A DNA stretch of 8,597 bases. Origin: Pedobacter schmidteae (lineage in GTDB: Bacteria; Bacteroidota; Bacteroidia; Sphingobacteriales; Sphingobacteriaceae). Below, one piece after another: positions 1 to 7,240 of the stretch. The DNA lies in assembly GCA_945906015.1 (NCBI GenBank), contig CAMDQV010000073.1, positions 1 to 8,597 of the forward strand. The letters run 5' to 3'. The translations under genes and the position numbers were made by a program. Under the pieces are notes generated by a model that made no database searches, had not been told where the DNA came from, and saw only the letters and a list, made by a program, of their open reading frames with translations. Position 1 is the first letter of the stretch, and the number at the start of each line of letters is the position of its first letter.

Positions 1-87
1 AAAAAACTTAGAAACAAAAGCCTCAAGATAAAAGGAAGCTTATATTATGAAAGAAAAAATAACGGATTATGATGTATTAAAGCAATA

Positions 88-258
88 CTATTTACCCTTT
101 GTCATGAAATACATGAACCAGATTCCAGCTAACACAATAAAAGCAAGGACATACAAACCAATTTTGCCTTTGCGTTTGTCTTGACGCATAACCCAGATTA
201 ATAATCCAGTTAATGGTATTAAAAAGACTAAAAAGAAAATAATACTTGCTGCGCTCAT
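88..258 (-). CDS. small two-helix membrane protein, hypothetical
   Basis: Read on the minus strand, an ATG at 258-256 opens a 56-codon frame ending in TAG at 90-88. The product has two hydrophobic stretches, about residues 5-23 (SIIFFLVFLIPLTGLLIWV) and 33-52 (IGLYVLAFIVLAGIWFMYFM). They are separated by a short basic loop, MRQDKRKGK (residues 24-32), and a basic tail, TKGK, follows. This is the expected look of a small inner-membrane hairpin with the loop on the cytoplasmic side. The gene starts 54 bases after the tsaD stop on the same strand with no obvious terminator between, so it may be cotranscribed with tsaD. There is no Shine-Dalgarno sequence, as for the other genes here. I do not recognise the family and assign no function. 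A shorter plus-strand frame (47-187) overlaps it, but the membrane-protein pattern makes the minus reading more likely. Confidence 0.6.
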   Translation of the reverse strand: MSAASIIFFLVFLIPLTGLLIWVMRQDKRKGKIGLYVLAFIVLAGIWFMYFMTKGK

Positions 259-312
259 AATTTATATAGGAAGTAAATTTCGTGTTTTATATTTTATAGT
301 ACGAATGAATAA

Positions 313-1314
313 TTAAAACTGCATGCGAGCCATTGGAGCAATATCCTGACCTACAAAATCCTGTTTAAGAAATTTATAATGTCCCGCAATTGCGATCATG
401 GCCGCGTTATCAGTACAATATTCAAATTTTGGAATATAAACTTTCCAATTCAGGTCTGCAGCCGAGTCATTTAGAGCAGCTCTTAAACCAGAATTAGCTG
501 AAACTCCGCCTGCAATTGCAATTCGTTGTATATTATACTGGACAGATGCCTTCTTAAGTTTGTTCAATAATATAGAAACGATTCTTTCCTGAACTGAAGC
601 GCAAACATCAAAAAGGTTATTTTTTAAAAAATCCTGATCTTGTTTTAACCTATCACGCACAAAATACATGATGGATGTCTTTAATCCGCTAAAGCTAAAA
701 TCTAATCCCCGTATCTGAGGTTCTGGGAATTTAAATGCAAACTTATTCCCTTGTTGTGCATACTTATCAATTAGCGGGCCGCCAGGATAGGGTAAACCAA
801 GCAGTTTTGCTGTTTTATCAAATGCCTCGCCGGCAGCATCATCAGTTGTCTGACCTACAATTTCCATGTCAAAATGATCCCTTACAAGCACTATCTGTGT
901 ATGACCACCAGAAACGGTAAGACATAAAAATGGGAAAGAAGGCTTATCATCGGCAATAAAATGAGCGAGAATGTGTGCTTGCATATGATTTACTTCTATT
1001 AGCGGAAGTTGATTTGCGAGTGCAAAAGCCTTTGCGAAAGACGTACCAACTAAAAGTGAGCCTAATAATCCCGGACCGCGAGTAAATGCTACCGCATCAA
1101 TCTCATTTTTATGTATTTTTGCATCAGATATAGCCTGATGAACGGCGGGAATTATATTTTGCTGATGAACCCTAGAGGCCAGCTCAGGAATTACACCGCC
1201 ATAATTTTGATGGACAACCTGGCTGGCAATAATGTTGGAGCGAATTTTTCCATCAATACAAATTGCTGCGGAAGTATCGTCACAGGAAGATTCAATGCCC
1301 AGGATGATTGCCAA
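313..1314 (-). CDS. tsaD: tRNA N6-adenosine threonylcarbamoyltransferase TsaD
   Basis: This 333-residue protein belongs to the Kae1/TsaD family. It transfers the threonylcarbamoyl group from threonylcarbamoyl-AMP to N6 of A37 in ANN-decoding tRNAs. In bacteria it works in the cytoplasm with TsaB and TsaE, on the intermediate made by TsaC/Sua5; none of these partners is in the window. Visible family motifs are the N-terminal GIESSCDDTSAA (6-17), the metal-binding HMQAH (H110, H114), VSGGHTQIV (134-142), DDAAGEAFDK (158-167), DFSFSGLKT (205-213), IAGGVSANSGLR (267-278) and the C-terminal metal ligand in TDNAAM (D302). Length and motif order are normal and complete. The start is TTG at 1314-1312, giving MAIILGIESS, the usual N-terminus of the family. 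No ATG or GTG lies between it and the in-frame stop at 1335-1333. The gene is head to head with the tamB-like gene and upstream of a small membrane-protein gene. Confidence 0.97.
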   Translation of the reverse strand: MAIILGIESSCDDTSAAICIDGKIRSNIIASQVVHQNYGGVIPELASRVHQQNIIPAVHQAISDAKIHKNEIDAVAFTRGPGLLGSLLVGTSFAKAFALANQLPLIEVNHMQAHILAHFIADDKPSFPFLCLTVSGGHTQIVLVRDHFDMEIVGQTTDDAAGEAFDKTAKLLGLPYPGGPLIDKYAQQGNKFAFKFPEPQIRGLDFSFSGLKTSIMYFVRDRLKQDQDFLKNNLFDVCASVQERIVSILLNKLKKASVQYNIQRIAIAGGVSANSGLRAALNDSAADLNWKVYIPKFEYCTDNAAMIAIAGHYKFLKQDFVGQDIAPMARMQF

Positions 1315-1405
1315 AATTATGGAGTTAAATTGTTATAGATTATAAAAAAATAAATTTATCAAAAAAGCACTAAAAATAACCCTTTGGATACTGGCAACAT
1401 TTTTA
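1315..1405. promoter_or_regulatory. divergent tsaD/tamB start region
   Basis: This short stretch separates the TTG start of tsaD (leftward) from the first conventional start of the tamB-like gene (TTG at 1406, rightward). Promoters for both genes must lie here or inside the opposing coding sequences. It is very AT-rich, with an A7 tract at 1344-1350 and a palindromic TAAATTTA at 1351-1358. That palindrome resembles the Bacteroidota -7 box (TAnnTTTG) on either strand, but I find no well-spaced TTG partner for it. No strong hairpin is seen. From 1346 the tamB frame is open, so the truly noncoding part may be as short as about 31-43 bases. Confidence 0.4.
1346..1405 (+). other. open in-frame upstream extension of the tamB-like gene
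   Basis: In frame with the TTG at 1406, the codons from 1346 (just after TAA at 1343-1345) are open. They read KNKFIKKALK, then ITLWILATFL, leading into LLLLIVVFF. Joined to the downstream protein this forms a basic start followed by one continuous hydrophobic helix, which is how TamB/AsmA-like proteins normally begin. The stretch has no ATG, GTG or TTG. Candidate unconventional starts are ATC at 1358, ATA at 1376, ATA at 1388 and CTG at 1391. ATC at 1358 would give (M)KKALKITLW. The coding character is seen directly; which codon is used is unknown. Confidence 0.6.
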
Positions 1406-4400
1406 TTGCTGCTCATTGTAGTTTTTTTCTCGCTGCAATATAAGCCGGTACAAACTTATATTGCAAAAAAAACAGCAAAATATCTATCTGCTGAGCTGAA
1501 TACAAAAGTCTATGTAGGAGGTTTGCACATTAAACCATTTAAATCATTGGTACTCGACACCTTGTATGTTGAAGATCGTGAAAAAGATACCTTGTTGTTC
1601 TCACCTAAATTTGCAGTTGATCTAAATTTCATTTCCTTAAAACTGAGAAAGTTATCAGTAAATAGCGTCCAAATGGACAATGGGAAAATCTATTTGAAAA
1701 AATATAAGGATAAAACTACAAATCTGGACTTTATCATAAACTATTTTGATACCAATAAAAAAACGCCTAAAAAGAAAACGGGCAAACCCTTTGACTTTAT
1801 TCTGAATAAAATTGTTCTAAACAATATCGCTTTCAAATACAGAGATTTAAATAATAATAAGCCCGTCAATGGAATAAACTTTAATGATATCTATTTAAAC
1901 AACTTCAGCAGTACGATTCTTGATCTGGATACTAAAAATCATCTGCTTAGTTTTGGGCTAAAAAATATGACCTTTAAAGAGAAAAGCGGATTTTATTTAA
2001 AGAACCTGACTACCAATGCCACAATCGATACCAATCAGATGGAGTTCAGGAATCTTCTTCTTGAAACACCAAACAGTAAAGTAAGTAATTACTTACTTTT
2101 TAAGTATTCAAAATTCAAAGATTTCAGACAGTTCATCAGCAAGGTGTATCTGAAATCAGATTTAAGGAATACTAAAGTAAACAGTTCTGACATTGCCTAT
2201 TTTTCGCCGAATTTGGCTAAATCGTCTGTCATTTTTCAGCTCAACGGAAAAGTATCGGGATATGTAAATAATTTGAAGGCAAAGGGCCTGACCCTCCAAA
2301 GCGGGCAAGCTAGTTATGTAAAAGGAGATTTTTCAATAAAAGGCCTCCCATCAATCAAAAAAACATTAATGGATCTGAATTTTGAACAGCTTTCTACTAA
2401 TAAGCAGGATATTGATTTTATCCTGGCACGTGCCACAGGCTCAAAAAAATCTATCATCCCCGAGTTTTTAAACAAATTAGGCACCGTTAACTTCAAAGGT
2501 CGATTTACTGGGTTTATCAATGATTTTATAACATTTGGCGAGTTTAAAACCAAGGCTGGCCGTTTGGTAACTGATATCAATATCAAAATTGATAAAAATT
2601 CTGTTCCCTCTTATAGTGGAATAGTAAAGGCCTTTGACTTTAACATCGGCCAAGTATTAGACAGAAGTGACCTTGGAACAACTACGCTCTCTGCCAGCAT
2701 TTCTGGCAAAGGATTCAAAATCAACAGTCTGCAGGAAAAGATCAAAGCAGACCTAAAATATGTTGACTATAATGGTTACAGGTATAGTAATATAAACGTT
2801 GATGGCAACTTTATCAATAAGATATTTAATGGGCAGATCAAAGTTGACGACAGTAATCTGGAACTTGATTTCTATGGCAATATTAATCTAAATCCACAAA
2901 GACCCATCTTTAATTTTCATGCACTGATCAGAGGTGCTAATTTGCACAAACTGAATTTCGTGAAAGATACCATTCAGTTTGATGCAGAATTAAATACAAA
3001 TTTTTCAGGCTCCAATCTTGAAAATATTGAAGGCACTGTTACATTAAGTAAAATTCAATTAACTAACCCTCAAAATTCTTTCATCGTTGATTCTGTCAAT
3101 TTGAAAGCTATCGGAACTGGATCACAACGCTCACTAAATATAGGTTCGGATATACTCGATGCCAGCATCAAAGGGCAATATGAACTAAAAGTATTGCCTT
3201 CCTATTTCAAATCGGTGGCAAGTAGATATATTCCTTCACTGGGATTGAAATTTGCAACACCCGGCAAACAGAATTTCGAATTCAGCTTAAACATTAAGTA
3301 TTTTGATCCGATAAGTATGTTATTGATTCCAGACCTAAAAATTCCGGAACAAGCAAACTTCAATGGCAAGTTTGTTTCATCACAAAATATTGCCAATTTA
3401 AATGGATTTATTAAGTTGATACAATACAAAAAAATTAAGATCAATGACCTGATCATAGATGAAAGTACTTCAGATAAGGCAATGAACCTGTTCATTACCT
3501 CCGACCGAGTTGACCTTTCTGACAGCCTCTATATCAAAAATGTCAATATTGCGAATATCCTTAAAAATGATAGCTTAATTTTGAATATAAAACTTTCAGA
3601 CAAAAATGCGATCAACCAGCTGGATTTAAACTCGTTGGTAGAATTTAAAACAGAAGGAGAGGAAAGAATTCGCTTAAGTGTTTTACCATCTGATGTAATT
3701 ATAAACAAAGAGATTTGGAAAATTCAGGAAAAAGTCAGTTTCAGCTTTGATGAAGGAAGAGAGAAAGACCAGGTATTTAGCTTATTCAGGAGAACAAAAA
3801 TTTCAGGTTTCGAGCTTTTCAAGAACAATCAAATGGTTACCATTGATGGAATAATCTCAAAAAACCCTGAAGATAAATTACTTATAGGTTTCAATACGTT
3901 TAAACTAACCACATTCAATTCGCTTACTAAGCCAAATGGTATAACATTAAATGGGACACTAAATGGAGAAGCCACACTTTCAGGACTGGGAGGAACTCCA
4001 AATTTAGAAGCCGGAATTAAGATTGACAGTCTCAATTTTAATAATATAGGTCTTGGAGACCTTAAAATAACTGCAGGGCTTGATAATTTATCAAAACTGA
4101 TCAATGTTAAAATGGATATTGTAGACAAGGGTAAAACCACTCTTGATATAGAAGGAACTTACAATGCCAATAGTGATCAGAATAGGCTAGACATGAACGT
4201 CTTGATGAAGGACAATGAGGTGGCACTTTTTCAGCCATTACTTAAAAATCTGGTTTCAAAAATGTATGGAAAAGTATCTGCTGAACTTACCATAAGCGGA
4301 AAACTCAATAACCCCCAAATCAATGGCAATCTTTCCTTAAATGAAGCAGGAATGACCATAGATTATCTGAAAACTCCTTATAAAATAACAGATAAAGTTG

Positions 4401-5854
4401 GCGTTGAAAATAGCGTTATCAAACTAACCAACCTCAAATTAAAAGACATTAAAAACAATGAAGCCATCGCTAATGGAACCGTTGATATGTCCAATCCCAA
4501 TAATCCAGAGATCCATTTAGACATTCAGGCTACTAATTTTATGGCTTTGAATACTACATCCAAAGACAATCCTCTTTATTATGGGGTAGCCTTTAGTACC
4601 GGAGCCTTTAGCTTTAATGGTCCATCAAATGACATGAGGATTATTATTAGCGCAAAAACAGAGCCTGGAACAATTTTTAACATCCCATTAAACTCATCCG
4701 CTACAGTGAGTAAAAATGATTTCATCACTTTTGTAGCCAAAGATTCATTATTAAACAAGCCAAAAGAGACTTCCTTTAAAGGCCTTACGATGGACTTCGA
4801 TCTTCAGGTTGATGAAGATACAGAAGTTAATATATTCACAGATCTGGGTAGATTATCCGGACGGGGCAAGTCACAGTTCAGTTTAAATATTACTACTCTT
4901 GGCGACTTCGAGATGTATGGTGATTATCTGATCAGCAGTGGTAAATTCCAGTTTACCGCACAGGACTTTATTAACAAACTCTTTAAAATTAGTGAGGGTG
5001 GTTCAATTCGCTGGACCGGCAATCCTATGGAGGCTGCTATAAACCTGAAAGCTTTATATGAAGTTCGTGCTGGTATTGATCAGCTGTATTTAGCAGCTGG
5101 ACGCCCACCACAAAATAATCAAAAAGTAGCTGCTGAGGCAGTCATGAATCTTAGTGGGCCACTACTAAGCCCCACTATTGCGTTCGATATCAATTTCCCA
5201 GCTAATGCATCTATCAAAGATGAATTGCAGTCTTATCTGAGTGATATAAATAATACCAATCAACAGGCATTGAGTTTAATTGTAAGAAGGTCATTTGCAG
5301 GAAGTGCCGAACAAAGCAACGGAATTAGAGGTATCGCAACTTCAACATTCATCAGTGCAGGATCAGAATTATTCTTCAATCAGCTGAATACTATTCTAAC
5401 ACAATCTTTGAACCTAAATTTTGTAGATCTGAATATTCGGTCATTCAATGAAGCTAGTGCATCCCTCCGATTTTTAAATGACCGTTTGATTCTTACTGGT
5501 GGTGTGACAGACAGAACAAATAACACACGTTCATTTTCCGATTTTTCAGTTATTGGGGGCGGGTCACTTGTTGCCCATGATGTTGAAGCATTATATCTGA
5601 TTAAAAAGAATGGAGATCTTGTACTCAAAGCATCAAACAAGTTGAATAACAATAGCTTCCTGAGTAACCTATCCAATGACGATTATGTTAGTGCAATAGG
5701 TTTGGTGTATCGTAGAGATTTTGACAGCTTTAAAGAGCTCCTTGGTATTCTTATTGGAAACAAAAGAAAAGAAGAACGCGAAAAAACGAATCAAAAACCT
5801 GTTCAGGATATAAATGCAATAAAACCCAAAGAATCAGAGCCTAAAAAAGATTAA
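1406..5854 (+). CDS. tamB: TamB-like translocation/assembly module protein (AsmA-like, DUF490)
   Basis: From TTG at 1406 this is 1482 residues, long even for TamB (E. coli TamB is about 1,260). TamB proteins are anchored in the inner membrane and span the periplasm as a long beta-taco groove. They are implicated in phospholipid movement to the outer membrane and, with a TamA/TamL partner, in assembly of outer-membrane proteins. The N-terminal hydrophobic segment runs into QYKPVQTYIAKKTAKYLSAE and then an AsmA-like region (VYVGGLHIKPFKSLVLDTLY). A lysine-rich linker lies at 116-128. A long series of alternating beta-strand-like segments follows. The conserved C-terminal TamB domain starts near F1124 (FKGLTMDFDLQVD) and includes SIRWTGNPMEAAINLKALYE from S1200 and QALSLIVRRSF. 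The end is a charged tail (about 1453-1482). No TamA/TamL gene is present in the window. The 1406 start leaves only about 12 hydrophobic residues and no preceding basic residues, so the true N-terminus is probably upstream (1346-1405). The gene converges on ribBA with a 6-base gap. Confidence 0.9.
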   Translation: MLLIVVFFSLQYKPVQTYIAKKTAKYLSAELNTKVYVGGLHIKPFKSLVLDTLYVEDREKDTLLFSPKFAVDLNFISLKLRKLSVNSVQMDNGKIYLKKYKDKTTNLDFIINYFDTNKKTPKKKTGKPFDFILNKIVLNNIAFKYRDLNNNKPVNGINFNDIYLNNFSSTILDLDTKNHLLSFGLKNMTFKEKSGFYLKNLTTNATIDTNQMEFRNLLLETPNSKVSNYLLFKYSKFKDFRQFISKVYLKSDLRNTKVNSSDIAYFSPNLAKSSVIFQLNGKVSGYVNNLKAKGLTLQSGQASYVKGDFSIKGLPSIKKTLMDLNFEQLSTNKQDIDFILARATGSKKSIIPEFLNKLGTVNFKGRFTGFINDFITFGEFKTKAGRLVTDINIKIDKNSVPSYSGIVKAFDFNIGQVLDRSDLGTTTLSASISGKGFKINSLQEKIKADLKYVDYNGYRYSNINVDGNFINKIFNGQIKVDDSNLELDFYGNINLNPQRPIFNFHALIRGANLHKLNFVKDTIQFDAELNTNFSGSNLENIEGTVTLSKIQLTNPQNSFIVDSVNLKAIGTGSQRSLNIGSDILDASIKGQYELKVLPSYFKSVASRYIPSLGLKFATPGKQNFEFSLNIKYFDPISMLLIPDLKIPEQANFNGKFVSSQNIANLNGFIKLIQYKKIKINDLIIDESTSDKAMNLFITSDRVDLSDSLYIKNVNIANILKNDSLILNIKLSDKNAINQLDLNSLVEFKTEGEERIRLSVLPSDVIINKEIWKIQEKVSFSFDEGREKDQVFSLFRRTKISGFELFKNNQMVTIDGIISKNPEDKLLIGFNTFKLTTFNSLTKPNGITLNGTLNGEATLSGLGGTPNLEAGIKIDSLNFNNIGLGDLKITAGLDNLSKLINVKMDIVDKGKTTLDIEGTYNANSDQNRLDMNVLMKDNEVALFQPLLKNLVSKMYGKVSAELTISGKLNNPQINGNLSLNEAGMTIDYLKTPYKITDKVGVENSVIKLTNLKLKDIKNNEAIANGTVDMSNPNNPEIHLDIQATNFMALNTTSKDNPLYYGVAFSTGAFSFNGPSNDMRIIISAKTEPGTIFNIPLNSSATVSKNDFITFVAKDSLLNKPKETSFKGLTMDFDLQVDEDTEVNIFTDLGRLSGRGKSQFSLNITTLGDFEMYGDYLISSGKFQFTAQDFINKLFKISEGGSIRWTGNPMEAAINLKALYEVRAGIDQLYLAAGRPPQNNQKVAAEAVMNLSGPLLSPTIAFDINFPANASIKDELQSYLSDINNTNQQALSLIVRRSFAGSAEQSNGIRGIATSTFISAGSELFFNQLNTILTQSLNLNFVDLNIRSFNEASASLRFLNDRLILTGGVTDRTNNTRSFSDFSVIGGGSLVAHDVEALYLIKKNGDLVLKASNKLNNNSFLSNLSNDDYVSAIGLVYRRDFDSFKELLGILIGNKRKEEREKTNQKPVQDINAIKPKESEPKKD

Positions 5855-5860
5855 AAAAAA

Positions 5861-7066
5861 TCAACTATTCTTCATGATGGAATGACCCATCTTATCACGT
5901 TTTGTTTTCAGGTATAGTTCGTTATGAATATTAGATTTAATTTCAATAGGAATATTAGCTACTACCTCTAAGCCATATCCAATTAGGCCAGAACGTTTGG
6001 TTGGGTTATTTGACATCAACCTCATTTTATTAATCCCAAGGCTTCTTAATATCTGGGCACCAATACCATAATCACGCTGATCCATCGGGAATCCCAACTT
6101 CAAATTTGCATCTACTGTATCCAACCCGTTTTCCTGAAGATTATAAGCATGCAACTTATTGATCAGCCCGATACCACGACCCTCCTGATTCATGTAAATG
6201 ATTACTCCTTTACCTTCTTTCTCGATCATTTCCATTGCTTTATGCAACTGAGGGCCACAATCACAACGGCATGAACCGAAAATATCACCGGTAATACATG
6301 AACTATGAACTCGTACTAGAACCGGCTCACCTTCATCCCAGCTCCCTTTTATCAGTGCAAGATGCTGATCGCCAGTAGTTATTTGTGTATAAGCAACCAT
6401 TTCAAAATCACCCCACTGGGTAGGTAAGTTAACTGAAACCTCTTTTTTTATTAAAGATTCTGTTTTTAACCTGTAAGAGATCAGATCCTTTATGCTGATA
6501 ATTTTTAGATCAAATTGTTTAGCAATAATCATAAGATCGGGCAATCTAGCCATTTCGCCATCCTCATTTAATATTTCAACTAATACACCAGCAGGTTCAA
6601 GCCCCGCCATGCTGGCAAGATCAACAGCTGCTTCAGTATGGCCAGCTCTTCGCAAAACACCACCATGCTTAGCTATTAATGGAAATATATGACCCGGACG
6701 GCCCAATTCTTCAGAAGTAGTTTTAGGGTCGATAAGTGCAAGTATAGTTTTTGAACGATCAGAAGCAGAGATTCCCGTTGTACATCCATACCCAATAAGA
6801 TCCACAGAAACTGTAAAATTAGTCTCAAAAGCTGCAGTATTATTTCCAACCATTAAATCCAGTCTCAATTCCTTACAGCGCTCTTCAGTTAATGGAGCAC
6901 AGATTAATCCACGGCCATGAGTAGCCATAAAGTTTATTATTTCAGGTGTTGCATTGGAGGCCGCTGTTAAAAAATCACCCTCATTCTCTCTGTCCTCATC
7001 ATCAACAACAATAATAACCTTACCTTCTTTAATATCGTTAATTGCTTCTTCAATTGTATTGAACAT
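5861..7066 (-). CDS. ribBA: bifunctional DHBP synthase / GTP cyclohydrolase II
   Basis: This 401-residue cytoplasmic fusion catalyses both entry reactions of riboflavin synthesis: ribulose 5-phosphate to 3,4-dihydroxy-2-butanone 4-phosphate plus formate, and GTP to the diamino-ribosylamino-pyrimidinone phosphate, formate and pyrophosphate. The RibB half (about 1-200) shows DDEDRENEGD (22-31, with R26, E27 and D31 at the active site), TTGISASDR (96-104), RPGHIFPL (123-130), GHTEA (H143) and E164 in LVEIL. The RibA half (about 205-400) shows RVHSSCITGD (252-261), zinc cysteines C257, C268 and C270 (in CRCDCG), EGRGIGL (295-301), the catalytic D329/R331 pair in MDQRDYG, and MSNNPTKR (351-358). 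It ends in the usual YLKTKRDKMGH. All key residues of both halves are present, so both activities are expected. The start is ATG at 7066-7064, preceded by AT-rich sequence without a Shine-Dalgarno. The stop TGA at 5863-5861 nearly abuts the convergent tamB-like gene. Confidence 0.97.
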   Translation of the reverse strand: MFNTIEEAINDIKEGKVIIVVDDEDRENEGDFLTAASNATPEIINFMATHGRGLICAPLTEERCKELRLDLMVGNNTAAFETNFTVSVDLIGYGCTTGISASDRSKTILALIDPKTTSEELGRPGHIFPLIAKHGGVLRRAGHTEAAVDLASMAGLEPAGVLVEILNEDGEMARLPDLMIIAKQFDLKIISIKDLISYRLKTESLIKKEVSVNLPTQWGDFEMVAYTQITTGDQHLALIKGSWDEGEPVLVRVHSSCITGDIFGSCRCDCGPQLHKAMEMIEKEGKGVIIYMNQEGRGIGLINKLHAYNLQENGLDTVDANLKLGFPMDQRDYGIGAQILRSLGINKMRLMSNNPTKRSGLIGYGLEVVANIPIEIKSNIHNELYLKTKRDKMGHSIMKNS

Positions 7067-7147
7067 ATTATTTGGATTGTTTGGCGAGCGGTTTCAAAAT
7101 GGATAATAAAAAATTACCTATGCAATACAAGCGATGTAATTAGTTTG

Positions 7148-7177
7148 TAAATTTAAGTATTTTTTTGCACCTGCAAT
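7148..7177 (-). promoter_or_regulatory. possible Bacteroidota-type promoter for ribBA
   Basis: On the minus strand, an ATTG (7177-7174) is followed after 18 bases by TAAATTTA (7155-7148). This resembles the Bacteroidota housekeeping promoter, a -33 TTTG and a -7 TAnnTTTG box about 18-20 bases apart, with the last base of each box imperfect. Transcription would begin near 7141, giving a leader of about 75 bases before the ribBA ATG. The position fits, downstream of the permease terminator and upstream of ribBA. In AT-rich DNA such matches arise easily, so this is tentative. Confidence 0.3.
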
Positions 7178-7210
7178 TTCATATCCATTTAAATCCGTCA
7201 ATGCTTTGCA

Positions 7211-7240
7211 ATAAAAAATAAGAACCTATTTCTGGTTCTT
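7211..7240 (-). terminator. intrinsic terminator of the LptF/LptG permease gene
   Basis: On the minus strand AAGAACC (7240-7234), a 7-base loop (7233-7227) and GGTTCTT (7226-7220) form a perfect 7-base-pair stem. It is followed at once by A and a run of six T (7218-7213). This is a classic Rho-independent terminator. The left arm and loop contain the last codons of the permease gene (AAG AAC CAG AAA), and the TAG stop spans the loop and right arm. It should separate most permease transcripts from ribBA downstream. Confidence 0.8.

Noticed and set aside
1..31. Possible tail of an upstream plus-strand gene (ending NLETKASR, then TAA at 29-31)
   Set aside because: Only nine codons are visible, other frames are also open for short distances, and nothing identifies a family.
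735..1338. Antisense reading frames inside tsaD
   Set aside because: They are mirror frames of a well-conserved enzyme gene, with no recognisable product or start signal.
1319..1345. Eight-codon leader peptide (ATG at 1319 to TAA at 1343) ahead of the tamB-like gene
   Set aside because: It is in the same frame as tamB and may be a remnant of a start region. There is no attenuator hairpin or regulatory codon run to support a leader-peptide role.
2314..5676. Several 90-100-codon minus-strand frames inside the tamB-like gene
   Set aside because: They follow from the codon use of the real gene on the other strand. Their compositions are not protein-like and the plus frame runs unbroken through them.
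5876..5891. Short inverted repeat GATGG/CCATC near the end of ribBA as a terminator
   Set aside because: It has only five base pairs, lies inside the coding sequence and is too far from the T-rich tract to act as an intrinsic terminator.
7067..7225. FMN riboswitch upstream of ribBA
   Set aside because: The leader is short and AT-rich and lacks the conserved purine-rich blocks and multi-stem layout of the RFN element.
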